The position numbers were made by a program, and so were the translations under genes. This document shows, piece after piece, positions 11,027 through 24,993 of a stretch of DNA of 64,000 nucleotides (positions within the stretch are counted from its first letter, which is position 1; each line of letters begins with the position of its first letter). Under the pieces are notes generated by a model that did not search any database, was not told the DNA's origin, and was given only the letters and a program-made list of their open reading frames with translations. Source of the stretch: Aquabacterium soli (GTDB taxonomy: Bacteria > Pseudomonadota > Gammaproteobacteria > Burkholderiales > Burkholderiaceae_C); contig NZ_RSED01000019.1 of assembly GCF_003933735.1 (NCBI RefSeq), positions 1 to 64,000 on the forward strand. Reading direction: 5' to 3'.

Positions 11027-12799
11027 TCACCCGCCCGCGAGTTCCGCGGCGCGCACCAGGGCCTGGTCCATCGTGGGCAGCACATTGGCCTGCCCGAAGC
11101 GGCCCTCATGTCCGCTGCGCCGGATCAGTCCCAGCGGCTGTTCATTCAGGCGGCACAGCAACAGCGTCTGGCCCTGCCGCTCCAGCGCACGCCGCAGTTG
11201 CAGCAGCGCATCCAGCCCCGAGGTGTCCATGGCCACCAGGCGCTGCAGATCGAGCACCAGCACGCGGGTGCCCTGAGGCAACTGCTCAGCCAAGGACTCC
11301 ACCTTGCCCACCGCGCCAAAGAACAGCGCGCCATAGAGCTGGCAGACCTGGGTCTCTGCGGGCCAAACGGCACCCTGTGGCGGGGCCACCACCTCGGCAC
11401 GGAACAGGGTGCTCATGCGGTAGATGAAGAACAGGCAGGCCAGCACCAGCCCCACCTCCACGGCCACGGTCAGGTCGAACACCACCGTCATCACGAAGGT
11501 GCCGACCAGGATGGTGCCGTAGGTGAGGTTGAACTTGCGCAGGCGCGCGAACTCATGCCACTCGCCCATGTTCCAGGCCACGAACAGCAGGATCCCCGCC
11601 AGCACCGGCAAAGGCACGTGCACGGCCAGCGGTGCCGCCACCAGCACGATCAGCAGCAGCGCCAGCGCGTGCACCATGCCGGCCACCGGGCTGGTGGCAC
11701 CGGCGCGCACATTGGTCACCGTGCGTGCGATGGTGCCCGTGGCCGGAATGCCGCCAAAGAACGGGGCCACCACATTGGCCACGCCCTGGGCCATCAGTTC
11801 CTGGTTGGGGTCGTGGCGCGGGTGGTCGGCCATGTTGTCGGCCACGCGGGCACACAGCAGAGATTCGATCGAACCCAACAGTGCAATCGTCACGGTGGGC
11901 ATGAAGAGCTGCCGCACACCATCCCAGGTGAATGAGGGCCATTCGAAGCCGGGCATCGCCTGCGGGATGCCGCCGAACTTGCTGCCGATGGTCTGCACCG
12001 GCAGATCCAGCAAGGCGGTCAGCCCCCCCAGCAGCAGCAGCGCCACGATGGGCCCTGGCATGCGCGAGGCCATCTTCAGCGAGCGCGTCAGGCGGGGCGA
12101 CGCCACCGGCAAGTGTGGCGAGGTGAACAGCCTCGGCCACACGAACAGCAGCACCAGGGTGGCCGCCCCCAGGCCGAACGCGAAGACATTGAACTGGTGC
12201 TGATGCCCCCACAGCGTGCGGATCTGCCCGACGAAGTCGGCCGGCATGTGCGCCGGCATCAGCCCGAACAGGTCCTTGAGCTGGGACAGCGCGATCAGCA
12301 CGGCGATGCCATTGGTGAAGCCGATGACGATGCTGACCGGGATGTAGCGCACCAGCACCCCCAGCTTGAACAGCCCGAGCAGGAACATCAGCGCCCCCGC
12401 CAGCACGGTCGAGATCAGCAGGTTGGCCAGGCCGTACTGCTCGACGATCCCGTAGACGATGACGATGAAGGCACCGGCCGGCCCGCCGATCTGCACGCTG
12501 GAGCCGCCCAGGGCCGAGATCAGGAAGCCCGCGATGATGGCCGTGAACAGCCCTGCCTCGGGCTTGACGCCCGAGGCAATGGCGAAGGCCATGGCCAGCG
12601 GCAGGGCCACGATGCCCACCGTGAGGCCGGCCCCCAGGTCCACGAAGAAGCGGCCGCGGTTGTAATCCTTGAGGGCATCGAGCAACCGGGGCCGAAACGG
12701 CGCCAGATCCAGGTGCTGCGCCCAGGCCAGGCCAGGCATGTCGGCCAACCGGCGCTTTGAAGGCGCCTGATCTGGTGGTGGCACGGGGGCACTGCTCAT
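11027..12799 (-). CDS. SulP family inorganic anion transporter with STAS domain
   Basis: 590-residue inner membrane transporter. About residues 40-430 form the multi-span Sulfate_transp region (GLTVGIVALPLAMAFAIASG and GGSSVQIGGPAGAF are typical), and the last 120 residues form a cytoplasmic STAS domain with the D-T-S-G loop (VAMDTSGLDALL). Substrates of the family include sulfate, bicarbonate and dicarboxylates; the sequence alone does not decide. The ATG at 12799 is used; an upstream TTG adds only six residues. It lies 42 bp downstream of metG on the same strand. Confidence 0.9.
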   Translation of the reverse strand: MSSAPVPPPDQAPSKRRLADMPGLAWAQHLDLAPFRPRLLDALKDYNRGRFFVDLGAGLTVGIVALPLAMAFAIASGVKPEAGLFTAIIAGFLISALGGSSVQIGGPAGAFIVIVYGIVEQYGLANLLISTVLAGALMFLLGLFKLGVLVRYIPVSIVIGFTNGIAVLIALSQLKDLFGLMPAHMPADFVGQIRTLWGHQHQFNVFAFGLGAATLVLLFVWPRLFTSPHLPVASPRLTRSLKMASRMPGPIVALLLLGGLTALLDLPVQTIGSKFGGIPQAMPGFEWPSFTWDGVRQLFMPTVTIALLGSIESLLCARVADNMADHPRHDPNQELMAQGVANVVAPFFGGIPATGTIARTVTNVRAGATSPVAGMVHALALLLIVLVAAPLAVHVPLPVLAGILLFVAWNMGEWHEFARLRKFNLTYGTILVGTFVMTVVFDLTVAVEVGLVLACLFFIYRMSTLFRAEVVAPPQGAVWPAETQVCQLYGALFFGAVGKVESLAEQLPQGTRVLVLDLQRLVAMDTSGLDALLQLRRALERQGQTLLLCRLNEQPLGLIRRSGHEGRFGQANVLPTMDQALVRAAELAGG

Positions 12800-12841
12800 G
12801 GCGTCATCTTGCAGCAAGCCCCGGGCCAGGGCAACGCGAGA

Positions 12842-14977
12842 TCAACGCACCCGCATGCCTGGTTGCGCACCCGCCACGGGCTCGAGCACATAGATGCCAG
12901 GCGTCGCCTTTTCATCCGCGTGCGACGCTGCCAGCACCATGCCCTCGCTGATGCCGAACTTCATCTTGCGCGGCGCCAGGTTGGCCACCATCACGGTGTG
13001 CTTGCCGATCAGGTCTTCAGGCTGGTAGGCCTCCTTGATGCCCGAGAACACATTGCGCGTGCGGCCCTCGCCCACATCCAGCGTCAGGCGCAGCAGCTTG
13101 GTGCTGCCTTCCACATGCTCGGCGTTGACGATCTTCGCGATGCGCAGATCGATCTTGGCAAAGTCGTCGATGGTGATCGTGGGGGCGATGTCCTCGCCGC
13201 CGGGCCGCCCCAAGGCGAGGTCCCCCTCGGGGGGCATGGGGGCAGCACCCTTATCGCCACCGGGCTTGGGGGCCTCAACCGCTGGCGCGGCCGGTGCCTC
13301 GAACAGGGCTTCGAGCAGCTTCGGATCGACACGCTGCATCAAGTGCTTGTACTCGCCGATGGTGTGCACGCCCAGCAGTTCCTGGCTCTTGGCCAGGCTC
13401 ATCGGCGTCACGTTCAGGAAGGCTTCGACCTGGGCAGCCAGGGCCGGCAGCACGGGTTTCAGATAGATCGTGAGGATGCGGAAAGCCTCGATGCACACGG
13501 TGCAGACATCGTGCAGACGGGCATCCTGCCCCTCCTGCTTGGCCAGCTCCCAGGGCTTGTTCGCATCCACGTATTCATTCACGCGGTCGGCCAGCAGCAT
13601 GATCTCGCGCAGCACCTTGCCCAGCTCGCGCTCTTCGTACAGGGCCGTCACGGTGGGCAGGCCGGCCTGCAGGGTGGCCAGCAGCGCCTTGCCGTCGTCG
13701 GCCAGGTGCTGGGTCAATCGGCCCTGGAAGCGTTTGCTAAGGAAGCCCGCGGCGCGGCTGGCAATGTTGATGTACTTGCCTACCAGGTCGCTGTTGACCC
13801 GCGCGACGAAATCGTCCTTGTTGAAATCGACATCCTCGACACGGCTGTTGAGCTTGGCGGCGATGTAGTAGCGCAGCCATTCGGCGTTCATGCCCAGGCT
13901 GAGATACTTGAGCGGATCCAGACCGGTGCCACGGCTCTTGGACATCTTCTCGCCGTTGTTCACGGTCATGAAGCCGTGCACGTTCACCTGGTTTGGCAGC
14001 TTACGGCCGCTGAACTGCAGCATGGCCGGCCAGAACAGGGTGTGGAAGTAGGTGATGTCCTTGCCGATGAAGTGCACCTGCTCCACCGCCGGATCGGCCA
14101 TGAACTCGTCGAAGCTGCGCGATTCGCCGTAGGTGGCCTTGGGGCCGCCCGAGGCAAAGTAACTCTTGAGGGAGGCCAGGTAGCCGATGGGTGCGTCCAG
14201 CCACACATAGAAGTACTTGCCCGGCGCGTCCGGGATCTCGATGCCGAAGTAAGGTGCGTCGCGGCTGATGTCCCAGTCGCCCAGGCCGCCCTCGCCGTTC
14301 TCGTCCTTGGTGAACCACTCGCGGATCTTGTTGGCCACCTCGGACTGCAGCTTGCCATCGCGCGTCCAGTTCTGCAGGAACTCCACGCAGCGTGGATCGG
14401 ACAGCTTGAAGAAATGGTGGTCGCTGGTCTTCATGACCGGCGTGGCGCCGCTGAGCGCGGAATAAGGGTTCTTCAACTCGGTGGGGGCGTAGACCGCACC
14501 GCACACCTCGCACGAATCACCGTACTGGTCCTTCGCACCGCACTTCGGGCACTCGCCCTTGATGAAGCGGTCGGGCAGGAACATGCCCTTGTCCGGATCG
14601 AAGAACTGCTCGATCGGGCGCACGGTGATCAGCCCGGCGGCCTTGAGCGCCAGGTAGACCTCGCGGGCCAGTTCGTGGTTCTCGGGGCTGTCGGTGCTGG
14701 ACCAGTGGTCGAAGCTGATGTGGAACCCATCCAGATAGGGCTTGCGGCCCGCTGCGATGTCGGCCACGAACTGCTGCGGAGTCTTGCCGGCCTTCTCGGC
14801 CGCGATCATGATCGGCGCGCCGTGCGCGTCGTCCGCGCCCACGAAGTGCACCTGGTTGCCCTGCATGCGCTGGAACCGCACCCAGATGTCGGCCTGGATG
14901 TACTCCATGATGTGGCCGATGTGGAAGTGGCCATTGGCGTAGGGCAGCGCGGTGGTGACGAAAAGCTGGCGTGGCAT
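12842..14977 (-). CDS. metG: Methionyl-tRNA synthetase
   Basis: 711-residue class I synthetase that charges tRNA-Met. HFHIGH is at residues 17-22, the zinc-binding CPKC/CEVC knuckle begins at about residue 143, KMSKS is at 344-348, and a C-terminal EMAP/Trbp111-like tRNA-binding domain (dimerisation) occupies about residues 605-711. Between the anticodon-binding and tRNA-binding domains is a low-complexity linker rich in Pro, Gly and Ala (about residues 565-600). The ATG at 14977 fits the family start MPRQLFVT. It is divergent from apbC. Confidence 0.97.
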   Translation of the reverse strand: MPRQLFVTTALPYANGHFHIGHIMEYIQADIWVRFQRMQGNQVHFVGADDAHGAPIMIAAEKAGKTPQQFVADIAAGRKPYLDGFHISFDHWSSTDSPENHELAREVYLALKAAGLITVRPIEQFFDPDKGMFLPDRFIKGECPKCGAKDQYGDSCEVCGAVYAPTELKNPYSALSGATPVMKTSDHHFFKLSDPRCVEFLQNWTRDGKLQSEVANKIREWFTKDENGEGGLGDWDISRDAPYFGIEIPDAPGKYFYVWLDAPIGYLASLKSYFASGGPKATYGESRSFDEFMADPAVEQVHFIGKDITYFHTLFWPAMLQFSGRKLPNQVNVHGFMTVNNGEKMSKSRGTGLDPLKYLSLGMNAEWLRYYIAAKLNSRVEDVDFNKDDFVARVNSDLVGKYINIASRAAGFLSKRFQGRLTQHLADDGKALLATLQAGLPTVTALYEERELGKVLREIMLLADRVNEYVDANKPWELAKQEGQDARLHDVCTVCIEAFRILTIYLKPVLPALAAQVEAFLNVTPMSLAKSQELLGVHTIGEYKHLMQRVDPKLLEALFEAPAAPAVEAPKPGGDKGAAPMPPEGDLALGRPGGEDIAPTITIDDFAKIDLRIAKIVNAEHVEGSTKLLRLTLDVGEGRTRNVFSGIKEAYQPEDLIGKHTVMVANLAPRKMKFGISEGMVLAASHADEKATPGIYVLEPVAGAQPGMRVR
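13203..13255. repeat. GC-rich palindromic (REP-like) segment inside the metG linker
   Basis: The DNA coding for the MetG linker contains C-runs and G-runs in mirror arrangement, including CCCCC-TC-GGGGG. It resembles the short C/G palindromes found between genes of many Comamonadaceae-type genomes. No second copy was noticed in this window, so its repeat nature is inferred from resemblance only. Confidence 0.35.
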
Positions 14978-15129
14978 GTTGAGCGATGGTGGGTGGCTGC
15001 AAGGCAACGCGCGGAGCGTTGAATGGCCACAGTAAGAAGACCCTTGCCATTTTAGGGCGCTAGACTGACAGTCCGGGCGACGAGCCTGTTGCCGCCCCGC
15101 GCCTTCCGCAGTTTTCCGCCCTGATCCGC

Positions 15130-16272
15130 ATGAGTTTCACCCCCCGCACCGCCACCGAGACCGCCCTGGTCGACGCCCTCAAGACCGTGACCGACCCGTT
15201 GACCGGCCGCGACTGGGTGTCCACGCGCCAGCTTCAGAACCTCGTGGTCGATGGGTCGACGGCGGTGCTCGACATCGTCCTGGGCTACCCGGCGCGCAGC
15301 CAGTGGCCCGCCTACACCGCCCTGATCAACCAGGCACTCAAAGGCGTGGCCGGCATCGACGATGTCGCCGTGAACTGGCAGCTCAAGGTCATCACCCATG
15401 CCGTGCCGCGGGGCATGACCGCCCTACCCGGCGTCAAGAACCTGGTCGCCGTGGCCTCCGGCAAGGGCGGCGTTGGCAAGAGCACCACCGCCGTCAACCT
15501 GGCCCTGGCGCTGGCCGCCGAAGGCGCGCGCGTGGGCATGCTCGATGCCGACATCTACGGCCCCAGCCAGCCGCTGATGCTGGGCCTGTCCGGCAAACCC
15601 GACAGTCCGGACGGCAAGACCATCACACCGCCGGTCAACCATGGCATCCAGATGATGTCGATCGGCCTGCTGGTGGCCGACCAGGCCCCCACCATCTGGC
15701 GCGGCCCCATGGCCACACAGGCGCTCGACCAATTGCTGCGCCTGTCCAATTGGGGCGAGCCCGATCAGCCGCTGGACTACCTGATCGTGGACATGCCCCC
15801 GGGCACCGGCGACATCCACCTGACCCTCAGCCAGCGCGCCCCGCTCACGGCCGCCGTGGTCGTGACCACGCCGCAGGACATCGCCCTGCTCGATGCCCGC
15901 AAGGGCCTGCGCATGTTCGAGAAGGTCAGCGTGCCGGTGTTGGGCGTGGTCGAGAACATGGCCGTCTACCATTGCCCGCAGTGCGGCCATGAGGCCCACA
16001 TCTTTGGCGAGCATGGCGGCCAGCGCCTGGCCGATGAAGGCGGCGTGACCCTGTTGGGCTCGCTGCCGCTGGACCTCAAGATCCGCGAGCAGGCCGACTC
16101 TGGCCGGCCCACCCTGGTGTCCGATCCCGACAGCCGCGCCGCAGAACTTTACAGAGAGATCGCCCGCCGGGCCGCTGCCCTGGTCTCGCTGCTGCCCAAG
16201 GACTACTCTTCCAAGCTGCCCGGTGTGCAGGTGATCCAGCCTGCCGCCGCGCCCACGCCACCCAAGGGTTGA
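15130..16272 (+). CDS. apbC: Iron-sulfur cluster carrier ATPase ApbC/Mrp
   Basis: 380-residue P-loop protein of the Mrp/Nbp35 family that carries Fe-S clusters to target enzymes. The first about 90 residues form the MIP18/DUF59 domain; the deviant Walker A GKGGVGKS follows with K112 and K117; DMPPGTGD is the later nucleotide motif; the cluster-binding CPQC pair is C282 and C285. Length is normal. It starts 152 bp from metG, divergently, and the kinase gene follows closely. Confidence 0.95.
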   Translation: MSFTPRTATETALVDALKTVTDPLTGRDWVSTRQLQNLVVDGSTAVLDIVLGYPARSQWPAYTALINQALKGVAGIDDVAVNWQLKVITHAVPRGMTALPGVKNLVAVASGKGGVGKSTTAVNLALALAAEGARVGMLDADIYGPSQPLMLGLSGKPDSPDGKTITPPVNHGIQMMSIGLLVADQAPTIWRGPMATQALDQLLRLSNWGEPDQPLDYLIVDMPPGTGDIHLTLSQRAPLTAAVVVTTPQDIALLDARKGLRMFEKVSVPVLGVVENMAVYHCPQCGHEAHIFGEHGGQRLADEGGVTLLGSLPLDLKIREQADSGRPTLVSDPDSRAAELYREIARRAAALVSLLPKDYSSKLPGVQVIQPAAAPTPPKG

Positions 16273-16327
16273 ACCTTTGCCGCGCCGGGCGGCTCCAACA
16301 CTTCACACCTCCGCATTGCGTTGCCTC

Positions 16328-18586
16328 ATGGACCTGAGCCCTTCTGACGACTGGTTTGACCTGGTCCCCTCGGCCCTCGCCGAGTTCGATGAGCAGGGCC
16401 GCTGGCTGCGGCACAACCATGCGTTCGCCACCCTGGTGGAGCGGACACCCACCCCCGGCCAGCACCTGGCCACCACCGCGTCCCATATACAGCAGTTGAC
16501 AGGCTGGGACACCCCCCTGGGCCTGCTCGGCCTGCGCCCGGGCGAAGGCGCCTTCCCAACGCGCGTGCATGTCACGCGCGACGATCTGGTGCCCTGTGTG
16601 CTGATGGGCAGGGTGCACGCGGCGGCATCGCTCACCACGGACGGCGAACGCAAACTGCTGTGCATCGCCTGGAGCGCCACGCCCAGCACCACGGGCGATG
16701 GCATCGAACCCGGCCACCCCGCGCTAGACACCGAACCGCTGCTGCATGAGCTCACCACCATCCTGGAAAGCTCGCCCGCCGGCATCGCCTACCTGCGGGC
16801 CGACACCCTGGTGCGCTGCAACCGCCGCTTCGAGCGCATGCTCGGCGTCGAGCCAGGCACATTGACCGGCCAGCAGCTGGAGGCCCTGCTGGGCCATGAC
16901 CCACGCATCAAACGCGTGGCCACGGAATCCGTTGCACGCCTTCAGCACGAAGCCCAGTACGAAAGCGAGCTGGAGATCGACGTGCCCGGCAGGCCGACCA
17001 TGTGGTACGCCTTGTCGATCAAGCGCATCGGCAGTTCGGCCGGCCCGCTGGAAGCCATCGCCGTGCTGTCGGACATCACCCGCATCCGCACGCAAAAGGC
17101 CCAGCTCGAAGCCATGGGACGCGACCTGGCCCTGCAGGCCGACCGCACGCGAGCCATCCTCGATTCGGTCTTCGTGGGCATCGTCACCTTGGACGCCAAT
17201 GGCATCTCGTGGATGAACCGCTCTGCCCGGCGCATGTTCGGCGGCACCCTGCCCGATTTCGTCGGACAGCCCTTGTCCACCGTGGCCACCACGGACCTGG
17301 ACCACCCCTTCCGCATGACCGAATACCTCGACGACCTGCTCGACGGTCAGTCGCACACCTTCGAGTGCCAGGTCATGGGGCGTGACGGCCGGGTGTTCTG
17401 GGTGGTGGGCAACGCCGTGGTCACGCTGGGCGAGTTCAACCAGCGTCAGACCACCTACGCCCTGCTGGACATCGACCGCCGCCGCCAGGCCGAGGCCCGT
17501 TCGGCCGACGCCGAAGCCACGCTCAAGCGCATCATCGAAATGGCGCCCATGGCCATCAGCGTCCTTGAGGCCTCGACATTGCGCGTGCTGCAGGCCAACA
17601 AGGGCGCGGCCGGCTTCCTGCAGCGGGATCCTGCCCAGGCGGTGGGCGAACCGCCCGAAACCCTGTTCCCTGAGGCCCGGGCGCGCCAGCTCCGTCTGGA
17701 GATGCAGAATGCCCTGGACACCAATGCACCCGTGCACCTGGAACACAAGGTCGCCCTGAGCAACGGCCCTGGCCAGGAGAACGCCAAGGCGCCATCCCAG
17801 ATCTGGGATGTGAACTACCTGCCGCTGGGCAGCGAAGACCAGCCAGCCGACCAACTGCTGGTGGTGGCATCGGACATCACCGAGCAACGCGCGGCAGAAA
17901 AGGCCCGGCTGGACGCCGCCATCGCCCAACGCGAGATGCTGGTGCGCGAGGTGCACCACCGCATCAAGAACAACCTGCAGGGCGTGGCTGGACTGCTTCA
18001 GCAGATCGCCCAGCGCAAGCCCGAGGTGGCGCCCGCCATTTCCGAGGTGGTCGGCCAGGTGCAGGCCATCGCGCAGGTCTACGGCCTGCAGGTGGGGGCC
18101 GGCGGCCCACTGCGCCTGCACAGCGTGGTCGAGGCCATCGCCTCTTCCGTACAGAAGACCTTCGGGCACCCGATCGCCCTGACGCTCGAGGGGCCCCAGG
18201 TCAACGACTGGCAGCTGCCCGAAGCCGAATCCATCCCGATCGCCCTGAGCCTCAATGAGCTGCTCACCAATGCCCACAAGCACAGCGACAAGGGCTCGCC
18301 CATCGCCTGCGGCCTGAGCAGCGACGAGCAGGGCGTCACCATCTGCATCCGCAACCGTGGCCACATGCCGGAGGGCTTCACGATGGACCGCATCCGGGGC
18401 GGTGTGTCGGGCCTGGGCCTGGTGCGCGCGCTGCTGCCCCGGCGCAGCTCAAGCATACAGATCCAGCAAGAGGGCACCCAGGTGCTCACCCGTTTGCAGC
18501 TGACCCCGCCTGGCATCAGTTTGTCGCCCTACCCCCCGAACTTGGGTGAACCTGCTGGTCAACAGTTCGCTCTTTGGCCACAATAG
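16328..18586 (+). CDS. Soluble PAS-domain sensor kinase, HisKA_2 type
   Basis: 752-residue cytoplasmic histidine kinase without membrane segments. Several PAS-like modules fill about residues 1-520 (two end in the typical SDIT transitions), then the HisKA_2 phosphoacceptor box LVREVHHRIKNNLQG with H543, and an HATPase domain with NELLTNAHKHS and GLGLVRALL. HisKA_2 kinases with this VHHRxKNN box often partner RNA-binding ANTAR or PhyR-type regulators. An ANTAR response regulator follows 139 bp downstream. The ATG at 16328 is preferred over a TTG at 16277. Confidence 0.88.
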   Translation: MDLSPSDDWFDLVPSALAEFDEQGRWLRHNHAFATLVERTPTPGQHLATTASHIQQLTGWDTPLGLLGLRPGEGAFPTRVHVTRDDLVPCVLMGRVHAAASLTTDGERKLLCIAWSATPSTTGDGIEPGHPALDTEPLLHELTTILESSPAGIAYLRADTLVRCNRRFERMLGVEPGTLTGQQLEALLGHDPRIKRVATESVARLQHEAQYESELEIDVPGRPTMWYALSIKRIGSSAGPLEAIAVLSDITRIRTQKAQLEAMGRDLALQADRTRAILDSVFVGIVTLDANGISWMNRSARRMFGGTLPDFVGQPLSTVATTDLDHPFRMTEYLDDLLDGQSHTFECQVMGRDGRVFWVVGNAVVTLGEFNQRQTTYALLDIDRRRQAEARSADAEATLKRIIEMAPMAISVLEASTLRVLQANKGAAGFLQRDPAQAVGEPPETLFPEARARQLRLEMQNALDTNAPVHLEHKVALSNGPGQENAKAPSQIWDVNYLPLGSEDQPADQLLVVASDITEQRAAEKARLDAAIAQREMLVREVHHRIKNNLQGVAGLLQQIAQRKPEVAPAISEVVGQVQAIAQVYGLQVGAGGPLRLHSVVEAIASSVQKTFGHPIALTLEGPQVNDWQLPEAESIPIALSLNELLTNAHKHSDKGSPIACGLSSDEQGVTICIRNRGHMPEGFTMDRIRGGVSGLGLVRALLPRRSSSIQIQQEGTQVLTRLQLTPPGISLSPYPPNLGEPAGQQFALWPQ

Positions 18587-18660
18587 GGAACTGGCAGTAT
18601 AAAAACACTGATCATTCAACATAATCAATAAAAATCCGGTTTGCGGTTTGCATGGAAGGA

Positions 18661-18683
18661 CAGCGGTTTGAATTGAACCGCTG
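18661..18683 (+). promoter_or_regulatory. Hairpin in the leader of the ANTAR response regulator gene
   Basis: An 8-bp perfect inverted repeat (18661-18668 and 18676-18683) with a 7-nt loop lies 43 nt before the response regulator start, in a locally AT-rich leader (18587-18725). It has no T-run, so it is not a plain terminator. The loop does not match the usual ANTAR hexaloop (A at 1, G at 4). Confidence 0.4.
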
Positions 18684-18725
18684 AATCGTGGCACCACCAG
18701 CACCCCGGGCACCGACCCGACATCC

Positions 18726-19367
18726 ATGAATGCGACGACAAGCGCCCCGAACAAGGGCAAGGTTCTGGTGGTCGATGATGACCGCCTGGTGCTCGCCACC
18801 GTGACGCATGGTCTGTCGCAGGCCGGCTATGAAGTGATCGACGCCGACAACGGCGACGATGCGATCCTGCTCGCCCGTCAGCACAAGCCCGATCTGGCCC
18901 TGCTCGACATCCGCATGGAAGGCAAGACCGGTTTCGACGTGGCCGCCTACCTGCGCGAGTATTGCCAGATCCCTTTCATGTTCCTGTCCGCGTTCTCTGA
19001 CGAGGCCACCATCAACCAGGTCAAGGCGCTCGGTGCCGTCACCTACCTGGTCAAGCCGCTGGACATCCAGCAGATCGTGCCGGCCGTAGAGGCTGCCTTT
19101 GCCAAGCGTCCTGCCGTGCAGGACGCCGTCGCCGTCATCGCAGCGGCCGGCCCGCTGGTGGCCGCCCCTGTGGAAGCCGCCAACCCGCTACAGGACACGG
19201 TGGCCATGGCCGTGGGGATCGTGATGCACCGCCATTCGCTGGGCCGCATTCATGCCCTGGAGCGCCTCAAGGCACAGGCCCACCAGGACGGGCGCTCGCT
19301 CGAGTCGCTGTGCCAGCGCCTGCTCGAAGCGCAGGAAGTGCTGTCAGGCCTGGGACCGCTGCACTGA
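18726..19367 (+). CDS. ANTAR-domain response regulator (RNA-binding antiterminator type)
   Basis: 213 residues: an N-terminal receiver with the acidic pocket (VVDDDR) and phospho-accepting D61 (LLDIRMEG), the conserved K in YLVKPLD, an Ala/Val-rich linker, then a C-terminal ANTAR domain (about residues 150-208; VAMAVGIVMHRHSLGRIHALERLKAQAHQDGRSL is summarised by its A-x-G-I and A-x-x-x-L-K-A pattern). ANTAR proteins such as AmiR, NasR and EutV bind paired RNA hairpins and prevent termination. Its likely partner is the HisKA_2 kinase just upstream. Its 3' end overlaps the convergent kinase gene by 24 bp. Confidence 0.9.
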   Translation: MNATTSAPNKGKVLVVDDDRLVLATVTHGLSQAGYEVIDADNGDDAILLARQHKPDLALLDIRMEGKTGFDVAAYLREYCQIPFMFLSAFSDEATINQVKALGAVTYLVKPLDIQQIVPAVEAAFAKRPAVQDAVAVIAAAGPLVAAPVEAANPLQDTVAMAVGIVMHRHSLGRIHALERLKAQAHQDGRSLESLCQRLLEAQEVLSGLGPLH

Positions 19368-20864
19368 CGTGGCTGGCGCCGCCACCGGCGGCAGCGGCGT
19401 ACCAGCCAGGTCCGTCAGAGGGCCCGGGGCATCCGTCGGGTTGCCCAGAGGCGCGCGCAGCGACGTGGCAGAGGCCGACGCCGTCAAGGTGAAATAGAAA
19501 CACGCTCCCTGGCCCGGCGTTGCCTCGGCCCACACCCGACCTGCATGGCGGCGGACGATGTTCTGCACCCCCGCCAGGCCCACACCGGTGCCCGGAAAAT
19601 CCTTGTGGCTGTGCAGGCGCTGGAACAGGCCGAACAGCTTGTCGGCATGCTGCATGTCAAACCCAGCCCCGTTGTCGCGCACAAAGTACACGCACGGGTT
19701 GGTGGCAGCCACCATGCCCACCTCCACCCGGGGATGCGCCACCTTGCCGCTGTATTTCAGGGCGTTGCCGATCAGGTTGTCCAGCACACGCCGCACCAGC
19801 ACAGGGTCGGCCTCTGCATGCATGCCCGGCTCGACGATGATCTCGACCGGCGTGGTCGACCCTTCTCCGGTCAGGCCGGAACGCCGCGCTGCGCGCTGCT
19901 CGGCCGCCACATCCTGGGCCAGCACGGTCAGGTCCACAGGGGTGCGCGTCACCGGGGCCTGTGACAGTTGTGCCTGCTCCAGGATGGCATCGATCATGCC
20001 GTTCATGCGGGCCGTGGCCGCCAGAACCCGGTCCAGGTGGTCATTGCCGATGCGGTCCAGCAGGCGGCCATAGTCTTCCTGGACGATGCGCGTGAAGCCA
20101 TCGACCACGCGCAGGGGCGCGCGCAGGTCGTGCGACAGCGCATAGCGCAGCACCTCTTGCTCGGCCTCGCTCATGGGCGTGGGAGCGCAGGTCAGATCCT
20201 CGGCAGACGTGTCGTCGACCACCCCCTGCGGCAAAGGTGACGCAGGTACCGCGTGGATGGCGTTGTGACGCCAGACCCCGTGGTAGCCGGCAAACTGCCC
20301 CTGGGCATCCGTGCGGGGCATGCCGATCAAGTGGGATCGCGGCACCGGTTCACCCGCCTGACCCGCATCGATCAGCCATGGCAGGCCTGCCACATCCAGC
20401 GGCAAACGGGACTTGATCCGCATCTCGACCATCGACAGCGCCACCTGAACGGTCTCGTCTGCCAAGTTACGGGCAGGTCGACAGCACTGCCACAAAGGCA
20501 TCCGGGCTGCGGTCAGCCGGCTCGCAACAAGCCACGAATCAGCCTGGTCATGGTCGGGCTTGAGCAGCACCAGGCGGTGCTCGGCGTCGGTTTGCCAGTA
20601 CCAGCCCTGAACCCAGTCCTGCCAATATTCCATCGCGTTTGATGGGGAATATGTTTGAGGGGCTGAAGGACGGGATATCCCGCGGCGCAGCATCAAAGGA
20701 GCCGCGCCGAGCAACAGAAATACAACAGCAGCCCATGCAGCCCCTTGCGTCAACACCACCACCAACGCCGCCAGCAGCCCACCAACCAAGGCCAGCCAAG
20801 GGCCTGCCAGGCCGCTGTCCAGCATTCCGCGAGAGTTGAAACGTCGTGTTTGAAATTCCTGCAT
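19344..20864 (-). CDS. Membrane sensor histidine kinase (HisKA/HATPase)
   Basis: 506 residues. Two hydrophobic spans near the N-terminus (about residues 17-55), a PAS-like sensing region (QGWYWQTDAEHRL), a HisKA box with H245 (YALSHDLRAPLRVV, phytochrome-like family) and an HATPase domain (N box IGNALKYSG, then DNGAGFD and GVGLAGVQNIV). No receiver or output domain is fused. The frame continues a little upstream to a TTG; the ATG at 20864 is chosen, with no clear ribosome site. Divergent from the hybrid kinase at 21019; its response regulator is not obvious. Confidence 0.85.
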   Translation of the reverse strand: MQEFQTRRFNSRGMLDSGLAGPWLALVGGLLAALVVVLTQGAAWAAVVFLLLGAAPLMLRRGISRPSAPQTYSPSNAMEYWQDWVQGWYWQTDAEHRLVLLKPDHDQADSWLVASRLTAARMPLWQCCRPARNLADETVQVALSMVEMRIKSRLPLDVAGLPWLIDAGQAGEPVPRSHLIGMPRTDAQGQFAGYHGVWRHNAIHAVPASPLPQGVVDDTSAEDLTCAPTPMSEAEQEVLRYALSHDLRAPLRVVDGFTRIVQEDYGRLLDRIGNDHLDRVLAATARMNGMIDAILEQAQLSQAPVTRTPVDLTVLAQDVAAEQRAARRSGLTGEGSTTPVEIIVEPGMHAEADPVLVRRVLDNLIGNALKYSGKVAHPRVEVGMVAATNPCVYFVRDNGAGFDMQHADKLFGLFQRLHSHKDFPGTGVGLAGVQNIVRRHAGRVWAEATPGQGACFYFTLTASASATSLRAPLGNPTDAPGPLTDLAGTPLPPVAAPATSVQRSQA

Positions 20865-21018
20865 CAATTTGATTGTATGGAGGGCAGGACGGGGTTTCTT
20901 CGGCTGGTTCAAATGATTTGGAACCTTGTACAGTGCAAGGCTCCGGATTCCATTGTCAAGTATGCCCCGTGTTCATCGGAGGTAAAGGGGTGAAACTCCC
21001 CACCCGTGGATTCAAACG

Positions 21019-24989
<3,971 letters not shown>

Positions 24990-24993
<4 letters not shown>

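Noticed and set aside
11027..12799. SulP gene as a dedicated bicarbonate transporter for the RuBisCO system
   Set aside because: It is about 38 kb from the cbb operon, next to metG, and the sequence does not separate bicarbonate from sulfate transport.
12809..15022. 737-codon open frame antisense to metG
   Set aside because: It is the mirror of a long GC-rich gene; its product is a His/Gly/Gln-rich shadow sequence without family resemblance, and metG on the other strand has all catalytic motifs.
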